Origin: Chryseobacterium gleum
GTDB taxonomy: Bacteria; Bacteroidota; Bacteroidia; Flavobacteriales_D; Sanyastnellaceae
Assembly: GCA_945897395.1 (NCBI GenBank)
Contig: CAMDFE010000012.1
Coordinates: 1 to 12,947 of the forward strand
Direction of reading: 5' to 3'
Length of the DNA stretch: 12,947 nt
Part shown: piece by piece, positions 7,280 to 12,947 of the stretch
Position numbering within the stretch: the first letter of the stretch is position 1
Layout of the letters: every line of letters starts with the position of its first letter
The notes under the pieces: model-generated
Told to the model about the DNA's origin: nothing
Database searches by the model: none
The model's input: the letters and a program-made list of their open reading frames with translations, nothing else
Translations under genes and position numbers: made by a program

Positions 7280-8659
7280 TTACTTCGAGAAATTATCGAA
7301 GAAATAAGGAATGGTTTCAATTCCCTTATAGTAATTAACCAAACCGTAATGCTCATTTGGTGAATGCAATGCATCTGTATCCAATCCAAAGCCCATTAAA
7401 ACAGTCTTTAGGTTCAATTCAGACTCGAACATGGCAACGATAGGAATTGATCCTCCTCCGCGAGTTGGAATTGGTTTCTTGCCAAAAGTTTTCTCCATGG
7501 CATCTGATGCCGCAATGTATGCTTTGCTGTCTGTTGGAGTAACAACCGGTTCACCACCGTGGTGCGGACGAACTTCAACACGAACACCTGCTGGCGCAAT
7601 AGCCTTGAAGTGATTTGAAAACATCTCAGTAATCTGAGCTGTGGTTTGATGTGGAACCAAACGCATAGAAATTTTCGCAAATGCTTTCGATGGAAGGACA
7701 GTCTTTGAACCTTCTCCAATGTATCCTCCCCAAATACCGTTGCAATCCAACGTTGGACGAACACCAGTGCGCTCAATCGTAGAATATCCTTTTTCACCGT
7801 AGAGCGCATCTATATCTAAATCTTTCTTGTATGCCTCTTCATCGAAAGGCGCAGCATTCAACGCTGTGCGTTCCTCAGCTGTTAACTCCTGAACGCTATC
7901 ATAGAAACCTGGAATGGTAACGTGATTATTCTCGTCGTGAAGTGAAGCAATCATCTTCGCTAAAACATTAATCGGATTAGCAACCCCACCGCCGTAGACA
8001 CCACTGTGTAAATCGCGATTCGATCCCGTTACTTCAACTTCAACATAACTTAATCCTCTTAAGCCACAGTCGATACTTGGAACGTCGTTCGCTATAATGC
8101 TCGTGTCTGAAATCAATACCACATCTGCCTTCAATCTTTCTTTATTCGCCATGCAGAAAGGGCCTAGGTTGGTTGAACCTGCTTCCTCTTCTCCTTCAAT
8201 CATGAACTTAACATTGCAAGGCAATGAATTCGTTTTCCACATAGCTTCAAACGCCTTCACGTGCATGAACATTTGTCCTTTATCATCGCAAGACCCACGA
8301 GCGAAGATGGCGCCATCTGGATGCACTGCCGTTTTTTTAATCGTAGGCTCAAACGGAGGCGTGTGCCACAATTCAATTGGATCTGCTGGCTGCACATCGT
8401 AGTGTCCGTAAACCAAAACCGTTGGCTTGCTTGGATCAATTAATTTCTCTCCGTATATAATCGGATGTCCATTTGTAATACAAACTTCTACATTATCTGC
8501 TCCTGCGTCGCGAAGATGCTTCGCCACCAAATCTGCGCATTTCGCCACCTCTTCCTTGTAAGCCATATCGGCGCTAATGCTTGGAATACGCAGTAGTTCG
8601 AACAACTAGCTTAGGAAACGATCTTTATTTTCATTGATAAAATCTTGTGCTGCTTTCAT
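7280..8659 (-). CDS. M20 family dipeptidase, interrupted by an in-frame amber codon at codon 18
   Basis: A zinc-dependent M20 metallopeptidase of the dipeptidase/CNDP type. From ATG 8659 the frame reads 17 codons (MKAAQDFINENKDRFLS), then TAG at 8606-8608, then continues without shift for 441 codons to TAA at 7280-7282. The total of about 459 codons is the normal family length, and ENKDRFL-x-LFELLRIPSISAD is the usual N-terminus, so the stop sits inside one ancestral gene; Glu (GAG) is the likely original residue. Counting from ATG with the TAG as position 18, catalytic features are intact: YGHYD (His86, Asp88), RGSCDDKG (Asp125), EGEEEAGS (Glu157/158), Asp185 in SDT, and a C-terminal LHSPNEHYG. 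Translation might restart at TTG 8605 or ATG 8566. It may therefore be a recent pseudogene, an N-terminally shortened enzyme, or a sequencing error. The LEA14-like gene follows on the same strand. Confidence 0.88.
8606..8608 (-). other. Premature TAG codon in the dipeptidase frame
   Basis: The plus-strand bases CTA read as TAG on the minus strand, in frame between Ser17 and the LFELLRIPS segment. One base change (GAG to TAG) explains it. TAG ends five other genes in this window (deacetylase, receptor, kdsB, SprT-like, T9SS protein), so it is a normal stop here. Confidence 0.85.
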
Positions 8660-8677
8660 GACATTTAATTTGTGATC

Positions 8678-8685
8678 GAAAGATA
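8678..8685 (-). promoter_or_regulatory. Possible -7 element of the M20 dipeptidase gene
   Basis: On the minus strand TATCTTTC (7 of 8 against TAnnTTTG) ends 18 nt before ATG 8659. No clear -33 element is seen. It lies in the 84-nt divergent spacer shared with the proline dehydrogenase gene. Confidence 0.3.
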
Positions 8686-8730
8686 CGATGGAACCTTTTA
8701 AATTCAGAATGAAAAACCAACGAAGACGAA

Positions 8731-8738
8731 TATCTTTG
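8731..8738 (+). promoter_or_regulatory. Candidate -7 element of the proline dehydrogenase gene
   Basis: TATCTTTG matches TAnnTTTG exactly and ends 5 nt before ATG 8744. No -33 TTG is evident. With transcription starting a few bases after this box, the mRNA would begin at or very near the start codon. Confidence 0.45.
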
Positions 8739-8743
8739 CAGCA

Positions 8744-9916
8744 ATGAGTAGCGTGAATTTCGAAAATACCGCGGTAGCGTTTCAACATAAAAACAACGGC
8801 CAACTTAAGCGCTCGTTTTGGCTTTTCAAGCTAATTGCTTCCCCGGCTTTGGTTAAATTGGGAAGTTCTTTAACGAATCTTGCCGTAGGCCTAGGAATTC
8901 CCATTGGTTGGGCCATTAAGAAAAATATCTTTTCCCAGTTTTGTGGTGGAATAAATATTTCAGAAAGCAAGAAAGCCGCGCACCACCTGGCAAAAAGTGG
9001 CATTGGCTCTATTCTCGATTACAGTGTGGAAGGAAAAGAAAATGAAAAAGATTTCGACTTTACGGCAGATGAAATTATGCGCACCATTGATGCGTCCGAG
9101 AACAACAACGATATTCCCTTCAGCGTATTCAAAGTAACAGGGATCTGCAGATTTTCTTTGTTGGAAAAAGTAAATGCAAAGCAAGCGCTTTCAGCCAATG
9201 AAGAAGTTGAGTGGGAACGCGCTGCTGGACGCGTGTTCAGCATATGCGAGCATGCGCATAAGAAAAATGTGGCGTTGTTTATTGACGCCGAAGACTCTTG
9301 GATTCAAGATGCGATTGACGAGCTTGCTGAAAACATGATGGTTCAATTCAACCAGAAGGATTTCATTGTGTACAACACGATTCAGTTGTATCGTCACGAC
9401 CGCCTAGCATATTTGAAAGCTATGCATACCCGTTTACGCGAGAAGGGCGCAAAGACTGCCGTGAAGTTGGTTCGCGGCGCCTATATGGAAAAGGAACGCA
9501 AGCGTGCTGCTGAAATGGGCTATGTGGATCCGATTCAATCTACCAAAGAAAATACAGATCGCGATTTCAATTTAGCGGTTGACTATTGCTTGGATCACAT
9601 TGAAGACACCGCTATTTGCTGTGGTTCTCACAACGAAGAAAGCTCTGCGCTGTTGGTTGAAAAAATGAATGCTCGCGGAATAGCCAGCAACGACAAGCGT
9701 ATTTATTTCGCGCAATTGTTCGGCATGAGTGACCACATCAGCTACAACCTCAGTCATGCTAATTACAATGTGGCGAAATACCTTCCTTACGGGCCAATCA
9801 AAGAAGTAATGCCCTACCTGCTACGCAGGGCGCAAGAGAATACTTCGGTGAAAGGACAAACGGGAAGAGAGTTGTCTTTGATTGAAAAAGAAATTCAAAG
9901 AAGAAAAAAGGCTTAA
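8744..9916 (+). CDS. Proline dehydrogenase (monofunctional, FAD-dependent)
   Basis: A 390-residue flavoenzyme that oxidises L-proline to pyrroline-5-carboxylate, the first step of proline breakdown to glutamate, passing electrons to the quinone pool. It is the separate PRODH type found in Bacteroidota and eukaryotes, not fused to P5C dehydrogenase as in PutA. The beta-alpha barrel markers are VFKVTGICRFSLLEK at 128-142, LFIDAEDSWIQDA at 178-190, YNTIQLYRHDRLAYL at 210-224, KLVRGAYMEKER at 241-252 (conserved RGAY), CCGSHNEES at 292-300, FAQLFGMSD at 322-330 and the substrate-binding C-terminal YLPYGPIKEVMPYLLRRAQEN at 346-366. The N-terminal 60 residues carry a moderately hydrophobic stretch that may help membrane association. 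No P5C dehydrogenase gene is next to it. It is divergent from the dipeptidase gene and abuts the convergent SprT-like gene with no intervening base. Confidence 0.94.
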   Translation: MSSVNFENTAVAFQHKNNGQLKRSFWLFKLIASPALVKLGSSLTNLAVGLGIPIGWAIKKNIFSQFCGGINISESKKAAHHLAKSGIGSILDYSVEGKENEKDFDFTADEIMRTIDASENNNDIPFSVFKVTGICRFSLLEKVNAKQALSANEEVEWERAAGRVFSICEHAHKKNVALFIDAEDSWIQDAIDELAENMMVQFNQKDFIVYNTIQLYRHDRLAYLKAMHTRLREKGAKTAVKLVRGAYMEKERKRAAEMGYVDPIQSTKENTDRDFNLAVDYCLDHIEDTAICCGSHNEESSALLVEKMNARGIASNDKRIYFAQLFGMSDHISYNLSHANYNVAKYLPYGPIKEVMPYLLRRAQENTSVKGQTGRELSLIEKEIQRRKKA

Positions 9917-10537
9917 CTAAAGCTTCCAAATTTTTGTGAGCGGAGAAAATAAATAGTCACTTCCTGTTTTCACTTCCTTGCACAAAATACGTTGACGACG
10001 TTTGTTCAAGCGAACGAATTCACGCTTGTCTTTTCCATAAAGAAATTTAGCCCCGTCTGGAAGATCATCGACCATAATAATATTTTCGTGACTTGATCTA
10101 TCGTAAAGCGCAAGCGTTTTAGATAAATCTATATCGCTGCATGTGGCCGCAGCAGGGTTATTCAGATATCGTTGAATGGCCTTTTCAAGATCTAACGGAA
10201 ACAAATTCACATTCACAAATGGCGCGAGTGTTTCCTTGAAGCATTGCTTCCATTCAGCTCCGTGTGGCTTCACGAAATGTCCGTTACGCACATGACAAAC
10301 CAAGTGAGCCAATTCGTGCATAAGTGTGATTAGGAAAGCGTATCGATTGAGGTTGTGATTGACTGTGATCTTGTAGCGTTCGCCAGGTGCATATCGGAAA
10401 TCGCCGTGCTTGGTGCTGCGGCCTTTTGTAATTACCAAATCGTGCGGATAAGCCCGCAACATTTCACACACCTTCACTACTGAACCACCGGGTAAGAATG
10501 GAGTTAATGCAGTTTCTAAATCATTGGATTTAGCCAT
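9917..10537 (-). CDS. SprT-like zinc metalloprotein
   Basis: A 206-residue protein with the SprT/Spartan-type zinc metalloprotease core. The HExxH motif is HELAH at 74-78 and the third ligand is in HGAEW at 92-96 (His92), the spacing expected for the SprT-like domain. The N-terminal half includes VVITKGR-type and GDFRYAP segments leading to YKITVNHNLNRYAFLITLMHELAHLVCH. The C-terminal 50 residues contain a basic KRRQRILCKEV and YLFSPLTKIWKL. Unlike E. coli SprT, there is no visible pair of CxxC motifs, so the C-terminal zinc ribbon seems lost or replaced. Eukaryotic Spartan repairs DNA-protein crosslinks; the role of bacterial SprT-like proteins is poorly known, so proteolytic function is inference. 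The start at 10537 lies 12 nt after the stop of a small lipoprotein gene on the same strand, and the stop directly abuts that of proline dehydrogenase. Confidence 0.88.
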   Translation of the reverse strand: MAKSNDLETALTPFLPGGSVVKVCEMLRAYPHDLVITKGRSTKHGDFRYAPGERYKITVNHNLNRYAFLITLMHELAHLVCHVRNGHFVKPHGAEWKQCFKETLAPFVNVNLFPLDLEKAIQRYLNNPAAATCSDIDLSKTLALYDRSSHENIIMVDDLPDGAKFLYGKDKREFVRLNKRRQRILCKEVKTGSDYLFSPLTKIWKL

Positions 10538-10549
10538 GCCTAAACGAAC

Positions 10550-10672
10550 TTAATCCCAAGTAGGACAATTGCAATTTTTATGTGCACGTTTCGCAGCACG
10601 TTTCGGATTGTTGCATGAAGCAACACCTACCACTATAATTGCCGCAACGAACAAATAGAATAATTTCTTCAT
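10550..10672 (-). CDS. Small lipoprotein, 40 residues, with C-terminal CxCP motif
   Basis: A short gene read from ATG 10672 to TAA at 10550-10552. Residues 1-19 form a lipoprotein signal peptide: MKK, then the hydrophobic LFYLFVAAIIVVG, then the lipobox VASC with Cys20 as the lipidation site. The mature peptide is only about 21 residues: an Asn-Pro start, the basic KRAAKRAHK at 24-32, and NCNCPTWD at the C-terminus, with a CxC pair (Cys34, Cys36) followed by Pro and Trp. A TATTTTCG box ends 4 nt upstream, and the SprT-like gene starts 12 nt downstream, so the two likely form an operon. The signal peptide, basic segment and closing Cys pair argue against a chance ORF. I do not recognise a characterised family. 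The CxC could bind metal or form disulfides, but this is speculation. Confidence 0.72.
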   Translation of the reverse strand: MKKLFYLFVAAIIVVGVASCNNPKRAAKRAHKNCNCPTWD

Positions 10673-10676
10673 GCCC

Positions 10677-10684
10677 CGAAAATA
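10677..10684 (-). promoter_or_regulatory. Candidate -7 element of the small lipoprotein / SprT-like operon
   Basis: On the minus strand TATTTTCG (7 of 8 against TAnnTTTG, the same octamer as before the HU-SPOR gene) ends 4 nt before ATG 10672. No strong -33 TTG is visible. Confidence 0.4.
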
Positions 10685-10723
10685 CAGAATATCGCGGAAG
10701 AATAGCTATCCCTTCAAAAATTA

Positions 10724-10752
10724 TTGCACTCAAAAAAAATAAACTACCTTCG
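10724..10752 (+). promoter_or_regulatory. Candidate promoter of the mlaE-mlaF operon
   Basis: TTG at 10724-10726 and TACCTTCG at 10745-10752 are spaced by 18 nt, fitting the Bacteroidota -33/-7 layout with one mismatch in the -7 box. The box ends 15 nt before ATG 10768. The 95-nt spacer also holds the divergent lipoprotein promoter. Confidence 0.45.
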
Positions 10753-10767
10753 GCGTAAGTTTAAATC

Positions 10768-11511
10768 ATGACAGGAATATTAGGAAATTTCGGACGGTAT
10801 TTTTTGCTGATGCGCAGGGTTTTTTCGCGTGCAGAAAAAAAGAACATATATCGCCCGCTGATTTCCGATGAGATGATAAAAATTGGCGTGCAATCGGTTG
10901 GAATTGTTGCCTTGCTCTCTTTTTTTATGGGCGCCGTAGTCACTCTTCAAACCGCAGTGAATATTGAAAGCGGTTGGATTCCGAAATGGACCGTTGGATA
11001 TACCACCAGACAAACCATGATTTACGAGTTTTCTTCCACCATTGTTGCCCTTGTATTGGCCGGCAAAGTCGGAAGTAACATTGCGTCGGAAATTGGTACC
11101 ATGCGCATTTCTGAGCAAATAGATGCGTTGGACATTATGGGTGTGAACTCTGCGAGTTATTTGATTCTTCCGAAATTAATTGCATCTACCGTCATGTTTC
11201 CTTTCTTAGTTCTTTTAGCAATGAGCGTGGGTATTTGTTCCGGTGCTATTATAGGAACCATGACTAAAGCTGTTTCGCTCAACGATTTCGTCTACGGCAT
11301 TCAATACGATTTCGACAGTTACGGAATTGTCTATTCGCTTATAAAAACTGTTTTCTTCGCCTTCATTCTTTCTACCATCCCAGCATACCATGGTTACTAC
11401 GCAAGCGGTGGTGCATTGGAAGTTGGAAAATCAAGTACGAAAGGTGTGGTATATAGCATGGTTGCCGTAATGGTTGGGAATTATTTGCTTACTCAAATAT
11501 TACTGCTGTGA
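10768..11511 (+). CDS. mlaE: MlaE-family ABC transporter permease
   Basis: A 247-residue integral inner-membrane permease of the MlaE/YrbE family, which with MlaF and an MCE protein moves phospholipids between the inner and outer membranes. Hallmarks are SFFMGAVVTLQTA at 51-63, GSNIASEIGTMRISEQIDALDIMG at 102-125 (the family coupling signature) and LPKLIASTVMFPFLVLLAMSVGI at 134-156. Hydrophobic segments are at about 42-65, 88-100, 134-165, 195-210 and 226-246, consistent with five to six membrane passes. The start at ATG 10768 gives the normal family length. The 3' end overlaps mlaF by 4 nt (GTGA), so the two subunits are translationally coupled. No MCE (MlaD) gene is adjacent in the window, so the substrate-binding partner must be encoded elsewhere. 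The symbol is by family resemblance. Confidence 0.92.
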   Translation: MTGILGNFGRYFLLMRRVFSRAEKKNIYRPLISDEMIKIGVQSVGIVALLSFFMGAVVTLQTAVNIESGWIPKWTVGYTTRQTMIYEFSSTIVALVLAGKVGSNIASEIGTMRISEQIDALDIMGVNSASYLILPKLIASTVMFPFLVLLAMSVGICSGAIIGTMTKAVSLNDFVYGIQYDFDSYGIVYSLIKTVFFAFILSTIPAYHGYYASGGALEVGKSSTKGVVYSMVAVMVGNYLLTQILLL

Positions 11512-12269
11512 TTCAAGTACAGAACATATCAAAAGCATTCAAAGATGTTCAAGTGCTCACAGACATTAACATCGACTTCTTTCCCGGAAAAGTGAATTTT
11601 ATTATTGGGAGAAGTGGTCAAGGGAAAAGTGTCTTGCTGAAATGCATGGTTGGTTTATTAGAGCCAAATACTGGAAGTGTTCTATACGATGGTGTTGATT
11701 TCCTCAACATGGACGAAGATCAGCACAAAGCAATTCGTCAGGAAGTGGGAATGTTATTTCAGGGAGCTGCTCTTTTCGATTCTATGACCCTTGAGGAAAA
11801 CGTTATGTTTCCTCTTACGATGTTTAGTAATCTGAGCTCTGAAGAAAAATTAGCCCGGGTGAATGAATGCCTCGAACGCGTAAATCTTGTTGGCAAAAAT
11901 AAATTATATCCCGCCGAACTTTCGGGAGGTATGAAAAAGAGGACAGGAATTGCTCGGGCCATTATCATGAATCCCAAATTCTTGTTTGTCGACGAACCCA
12001 ACTCTGGATTAGATCCGGAAACCTCTATTGTTATAGACAACCTCATTCGCTCCATCACATATGACCTCGGTTCCACAACTATTGTGGTAAGTCACGACAT
12101 GAATTCCGTTATGGAAATTGGCGATAACATCAATTTCATTAGCGGTGGAAGAGTTGAATGGCAAGGCAATAAGCATGACCTATTGAAATCTGAAAATACG
12201 GCTCTGAATAACTTTGTCTTTGCTTCAGAGTTTATGCAAGAGATTAAGGAAAACCTTAAGGGCGAATGA
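11508..12269 (+). CDS. mlaF: MlaF-family ABC transporter ATP-binding protein
   Basis: A 253-residue cytoplasmic ATPase that powers the MlaE permease. Starting at GTG 11508, which overlaps the mlaE TGA, the chain begins MIQVQNISKAF as expected; no better start lies nearby. Walker A is GRSGQGKS at 34-41, the Q-loop is MLFQGAALFDS at 82-92 (Gln85), the ABC signature is ELSGGMKKR at 137-145, Walker B with the catalytic Glu is FLFVDEP at 158-164, the D-loop is SGLDP at 166-170, and the H-loop is VSHD at 194-197. DEPNSGLD, instead of DEPTSGLD, is a variant I have seen in Bacteroidota homologues. The last 10 residues are charged. The stop codon lies inside a hairpin that is duplicated 31 nt downstream. 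No MCE gene follows; the next gene is convergent and unrelated. Confidence 0.93.
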   Translation: MIQVQNISKAFKDVQVLTDINIDFFPGKVNFIIGRSGQGKSVLLKCMVGLLEPNTGSVLYDGVDFLNMDEDQHKAIRQEVGMLFQGAALFDSMTLEENVMFPLTMFSNLSSEEKLARVNECLERVNLVGKNKLYPAELSGGMKKRTGIARAIIMNPKFLFVDEPNSGLDPETSIVIDNLIRSITYDLGSTTIVVSHDMNSVMEIGDNINFISGGRVEWQGNKHDLLKSENTALNNFVFASEFMQEIKENLKGE

Positions 12270-12279
12270 TTATTCGCCC
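12260..12279. terminator. Hairpin at the mlaF 3' end (possible terminator)
   Basis: GGGCGAAT (12260-12267), loop GATT, ATTCGCCC (12272-12279) form a perfect 8-bp stem between convergent genes. There is no U-tract on either strand, so it may be an mRNA 3' stabiliser rather than a classical intrinsic terminator. Confidence 0.45.
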
Positions 12280-12290
12280 CCATTTCAGAA

Positions 12291-12310
12291 GGACGAATGA
12301 TTATTCGCCC
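12291..12310. terminator. Second hairpin, duplicate of the first
   Basis: GGACGAAT, loop GATT, ATTCGCCC form the same stem with one A-C mismatch at 12293/12308. It lies 31 nt from the first hairpin and ends 11 bases from the stop of the convergent gene. Confidence 0.4.
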
Positions 12311-12320
12311 CGATGATTAT

Positions 12321-12947
12321 CTATCTTACCCAGAACTTCTCTGTAACCGTGTGCTCTTGTGTTCTGAAAGAAACCATATACAATCCGGAAGCCACATTCG
12401 ACGGAAGAGGAACTTGAATCAACTGATCCACCGATTCAATAAAGACATCTTTCGAGAAAAGCATTTGTCCGTTCATTCCAACCAATTGAATCATACCTTT
12501 TCCTAAAGCGCGTTCATCTGTAATTCGAACGGTTGCCATTTTTTCTTCAATTCCTTGGAATGAAATTACAGCAACATTTCCTTGGTTATCAATTTCCATA
12601 ATGTCAGCGGCATTTCTTTCAACATGAATCTCTTCGTTCATCACCTCCATTGCACTTGGGTCGCTAGGTGCCATAGCCGCACCAATTGTTACCACACAGA
12701 ACTGCCCATAGTCGCCTTCTTGAGGGCTGTTGCATGAAGTAAGCTTTGGCTTCGCTGCAATTCGATATGAATTGCCTGTAACCAATCCGAATTGATTTAA
12801 CATTAACACCTCCGTTGAAGTTGTAGCTACAATAGCAGGCGCTATAGGCGTTTGCGGGGCAGCAGGATTCACTTGAGCAATTTGCCAAATGTAGGCGCCT
12901 GCACCTTGGGTGAACTGCGAATAAACAATGCTGTAAGGTGAAATCGT
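12321..12947 (-). CDS. Secreted protein with T9SS type A C-terminal sorting domain, 3' part (5' end outside window)
   Basis: The frame is open from the window edge at 12947 to TAG at 12321-12323, giving 208 residues. The in-frame GTG at 12872 is only an internal Val codon, not a start, so the N-terminus is missing. The first about 100 residues (IWQIAQVNPAAPQTPIAP, then SYRIAAKPKLTSCN and GDYGQFCVVTIG) look like part of a beta-rich repeat or adhesin-type region with Pro/Ala/Thr-rich stretches. The last about 85 residues have the type A sorting-domain pattern: MATVRITDERALGKGMIQLVGMNGQMLF, IQVPLPSNVASGLYMVSFRT and the terminal basic VTEKFWVR. Such domains target proteins through the type IX secretion system to the cell surface or medium. 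The role of the full protein cannot be told. It converges on mlaF across a 51-nt spacer filled by duplicated hairpins. Confidence 0.85.
   Translation of the reverse strand, partial: TISPYSIVYSQFTQGAGAYIWQIAQVNPAAPQTPIAPAIVATTSTEVLMLNQFGLVTGNSYRIAAKPKLTSCNSPQEGDYGQFCVVTIGAAMAPSDPSAMEVMNEEIHVERNAADIMEIDNQGNVAVISFQGIEEKMATVRITDERALGKGMIQLVGMNGQMLFSKDVFIESVDQLIQVPLPSNVASGLYMVSFRTQEHTVTEKFWVR

Larger units (their letters stand above)
12258..12311. repeat. Tandem 23-nt repeat over the mlaF stop codon
   Basis: Bases 12258-12280 recur at 12289-12311 with one mismatch in 23 (12262 G versus 12293 A), a 31-nt period. The exact shared core is CGAATGATTATTCGCCCC (18 nt). A degenerate third piece, CGATGATTAT, follows at 12311-12320 and abuts the stop of the convergent T9SS gene. 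The first copy contains the last codons and the TGA of mlaF; the second repeats them outside the gene. Confidence 0.8.

Noticed and set aside
8097..8402. Plus-strand 101-codon ORF opposite the dipeptidase (and other antisense ORFs such as 7414-7809 and 10780-11118)
   Set aside because: They lie wholly within strong conserved coding sequences on the other strand or frame, with no recognisable domains.
8606..8608. Reassigned or pyrrolysine-type TAG
   Set aside because: TAG is the normal terminator of five other genes in the window, and no pyl genes or special downstream structure are seen.
8606..8803. A separate 65-codon minus-strand ORF upstream of the dipeptidase
   Set aside because: Its last 17 codons are the true dipeptidase N-terminus; the rest runs antisense into proline dehydrogenase. 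It is the front of the interrupted gene, not a gene of its own.
10609..10620. TGTTGCATGAAG shared with 12728-12739
   Set aside because: Both copies lie in minus-strand coding sequence over Ser-Cys-Asn codons; a 12-nt match is plausible by chance and no further similarity flanks it.
12870..12872. GTG as the start of the last gene
   Set aside because: The frame continues open to the window edge, and no signal peptide follows this codon, whereas T9SS cargo needs one.

Overview
The window looks like a chromosomal segment of a member of the Bacteroidota, most likely of the Flavobacteriales. The signs are a type IX secretion (T9SS) C-terminal sorting domain, a TonB-dependent receptor with an N-terminal carboxypeptidase-regulatory-like domain, a membrane protein joining an HU-like domain to a SPOR domain, several small lipoproteins, upstream elements close to the Bacteroidota -7 box TAnnTTTG, and an absence of clear Shine-Dalgarno sites. 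Species-level placement is not possible from this alone. Gene density is very high. I see no tRNA, rRNA, insertion sequence, phage gene or CRISPR array.

Layout. Positions 1-4683 (+): the 3' part of a lamin-tail-domain extracellular protein, a NodB-type polysaccharide deacetylase coupled to it by a 4-nt ATGA overlap, a TonB-dependent outer-membrane receptor, and kdsB (CMP-Kdo synthesis) one base behind the receptor. Positions 4720-6767 (+): an HU-SPOR inner-membrane protein, a small helix-turn-helix protein with a C-terminal coiled coil, and a YihX-like HAD phosphatase. Positions 6759-8659 (-): a LEA14-like lipoprotein and an M20 dipeptidase whose reading frame is broken by an amber codon after 17 codons. 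Positions 8744-9916 (+): proline dehydrogenase. Positions 9917-10672 (-): a SprT-like metalloprotein and, just upstream of it, a 40-residue lipoprotein. Positions 10768-12269 (+): an MlaE permease and MlaF ATPase pair, the core of a lipid-transport ABC importer/exporter. Positions 12321-12947 (-): the C-terminal part of a T9SS-secreted protein that runs off the window.

Much of the content concerns the cell envelope (deacetylase, outer-membrane receptor, Kdo activation, SPOR protein, lipoproteins, Mla transporter, secreted proteins). Proline dehydrogenase and the M20 dipeptidase belong to amino-acid and peptide catabolism. The window is largely ordinary core genome. The points most worth a second look are the in-frame TAG in the dipeptidase, the short lipoprotein upstream of the SprT-like gene, the placement of -7-like boxes only 3-5 nt before start codons (suggesting leaderless mRNAs), and a duplicated hairpin over the mlaF stop codon. 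I did not find a convincing undescribed multi-gene system.
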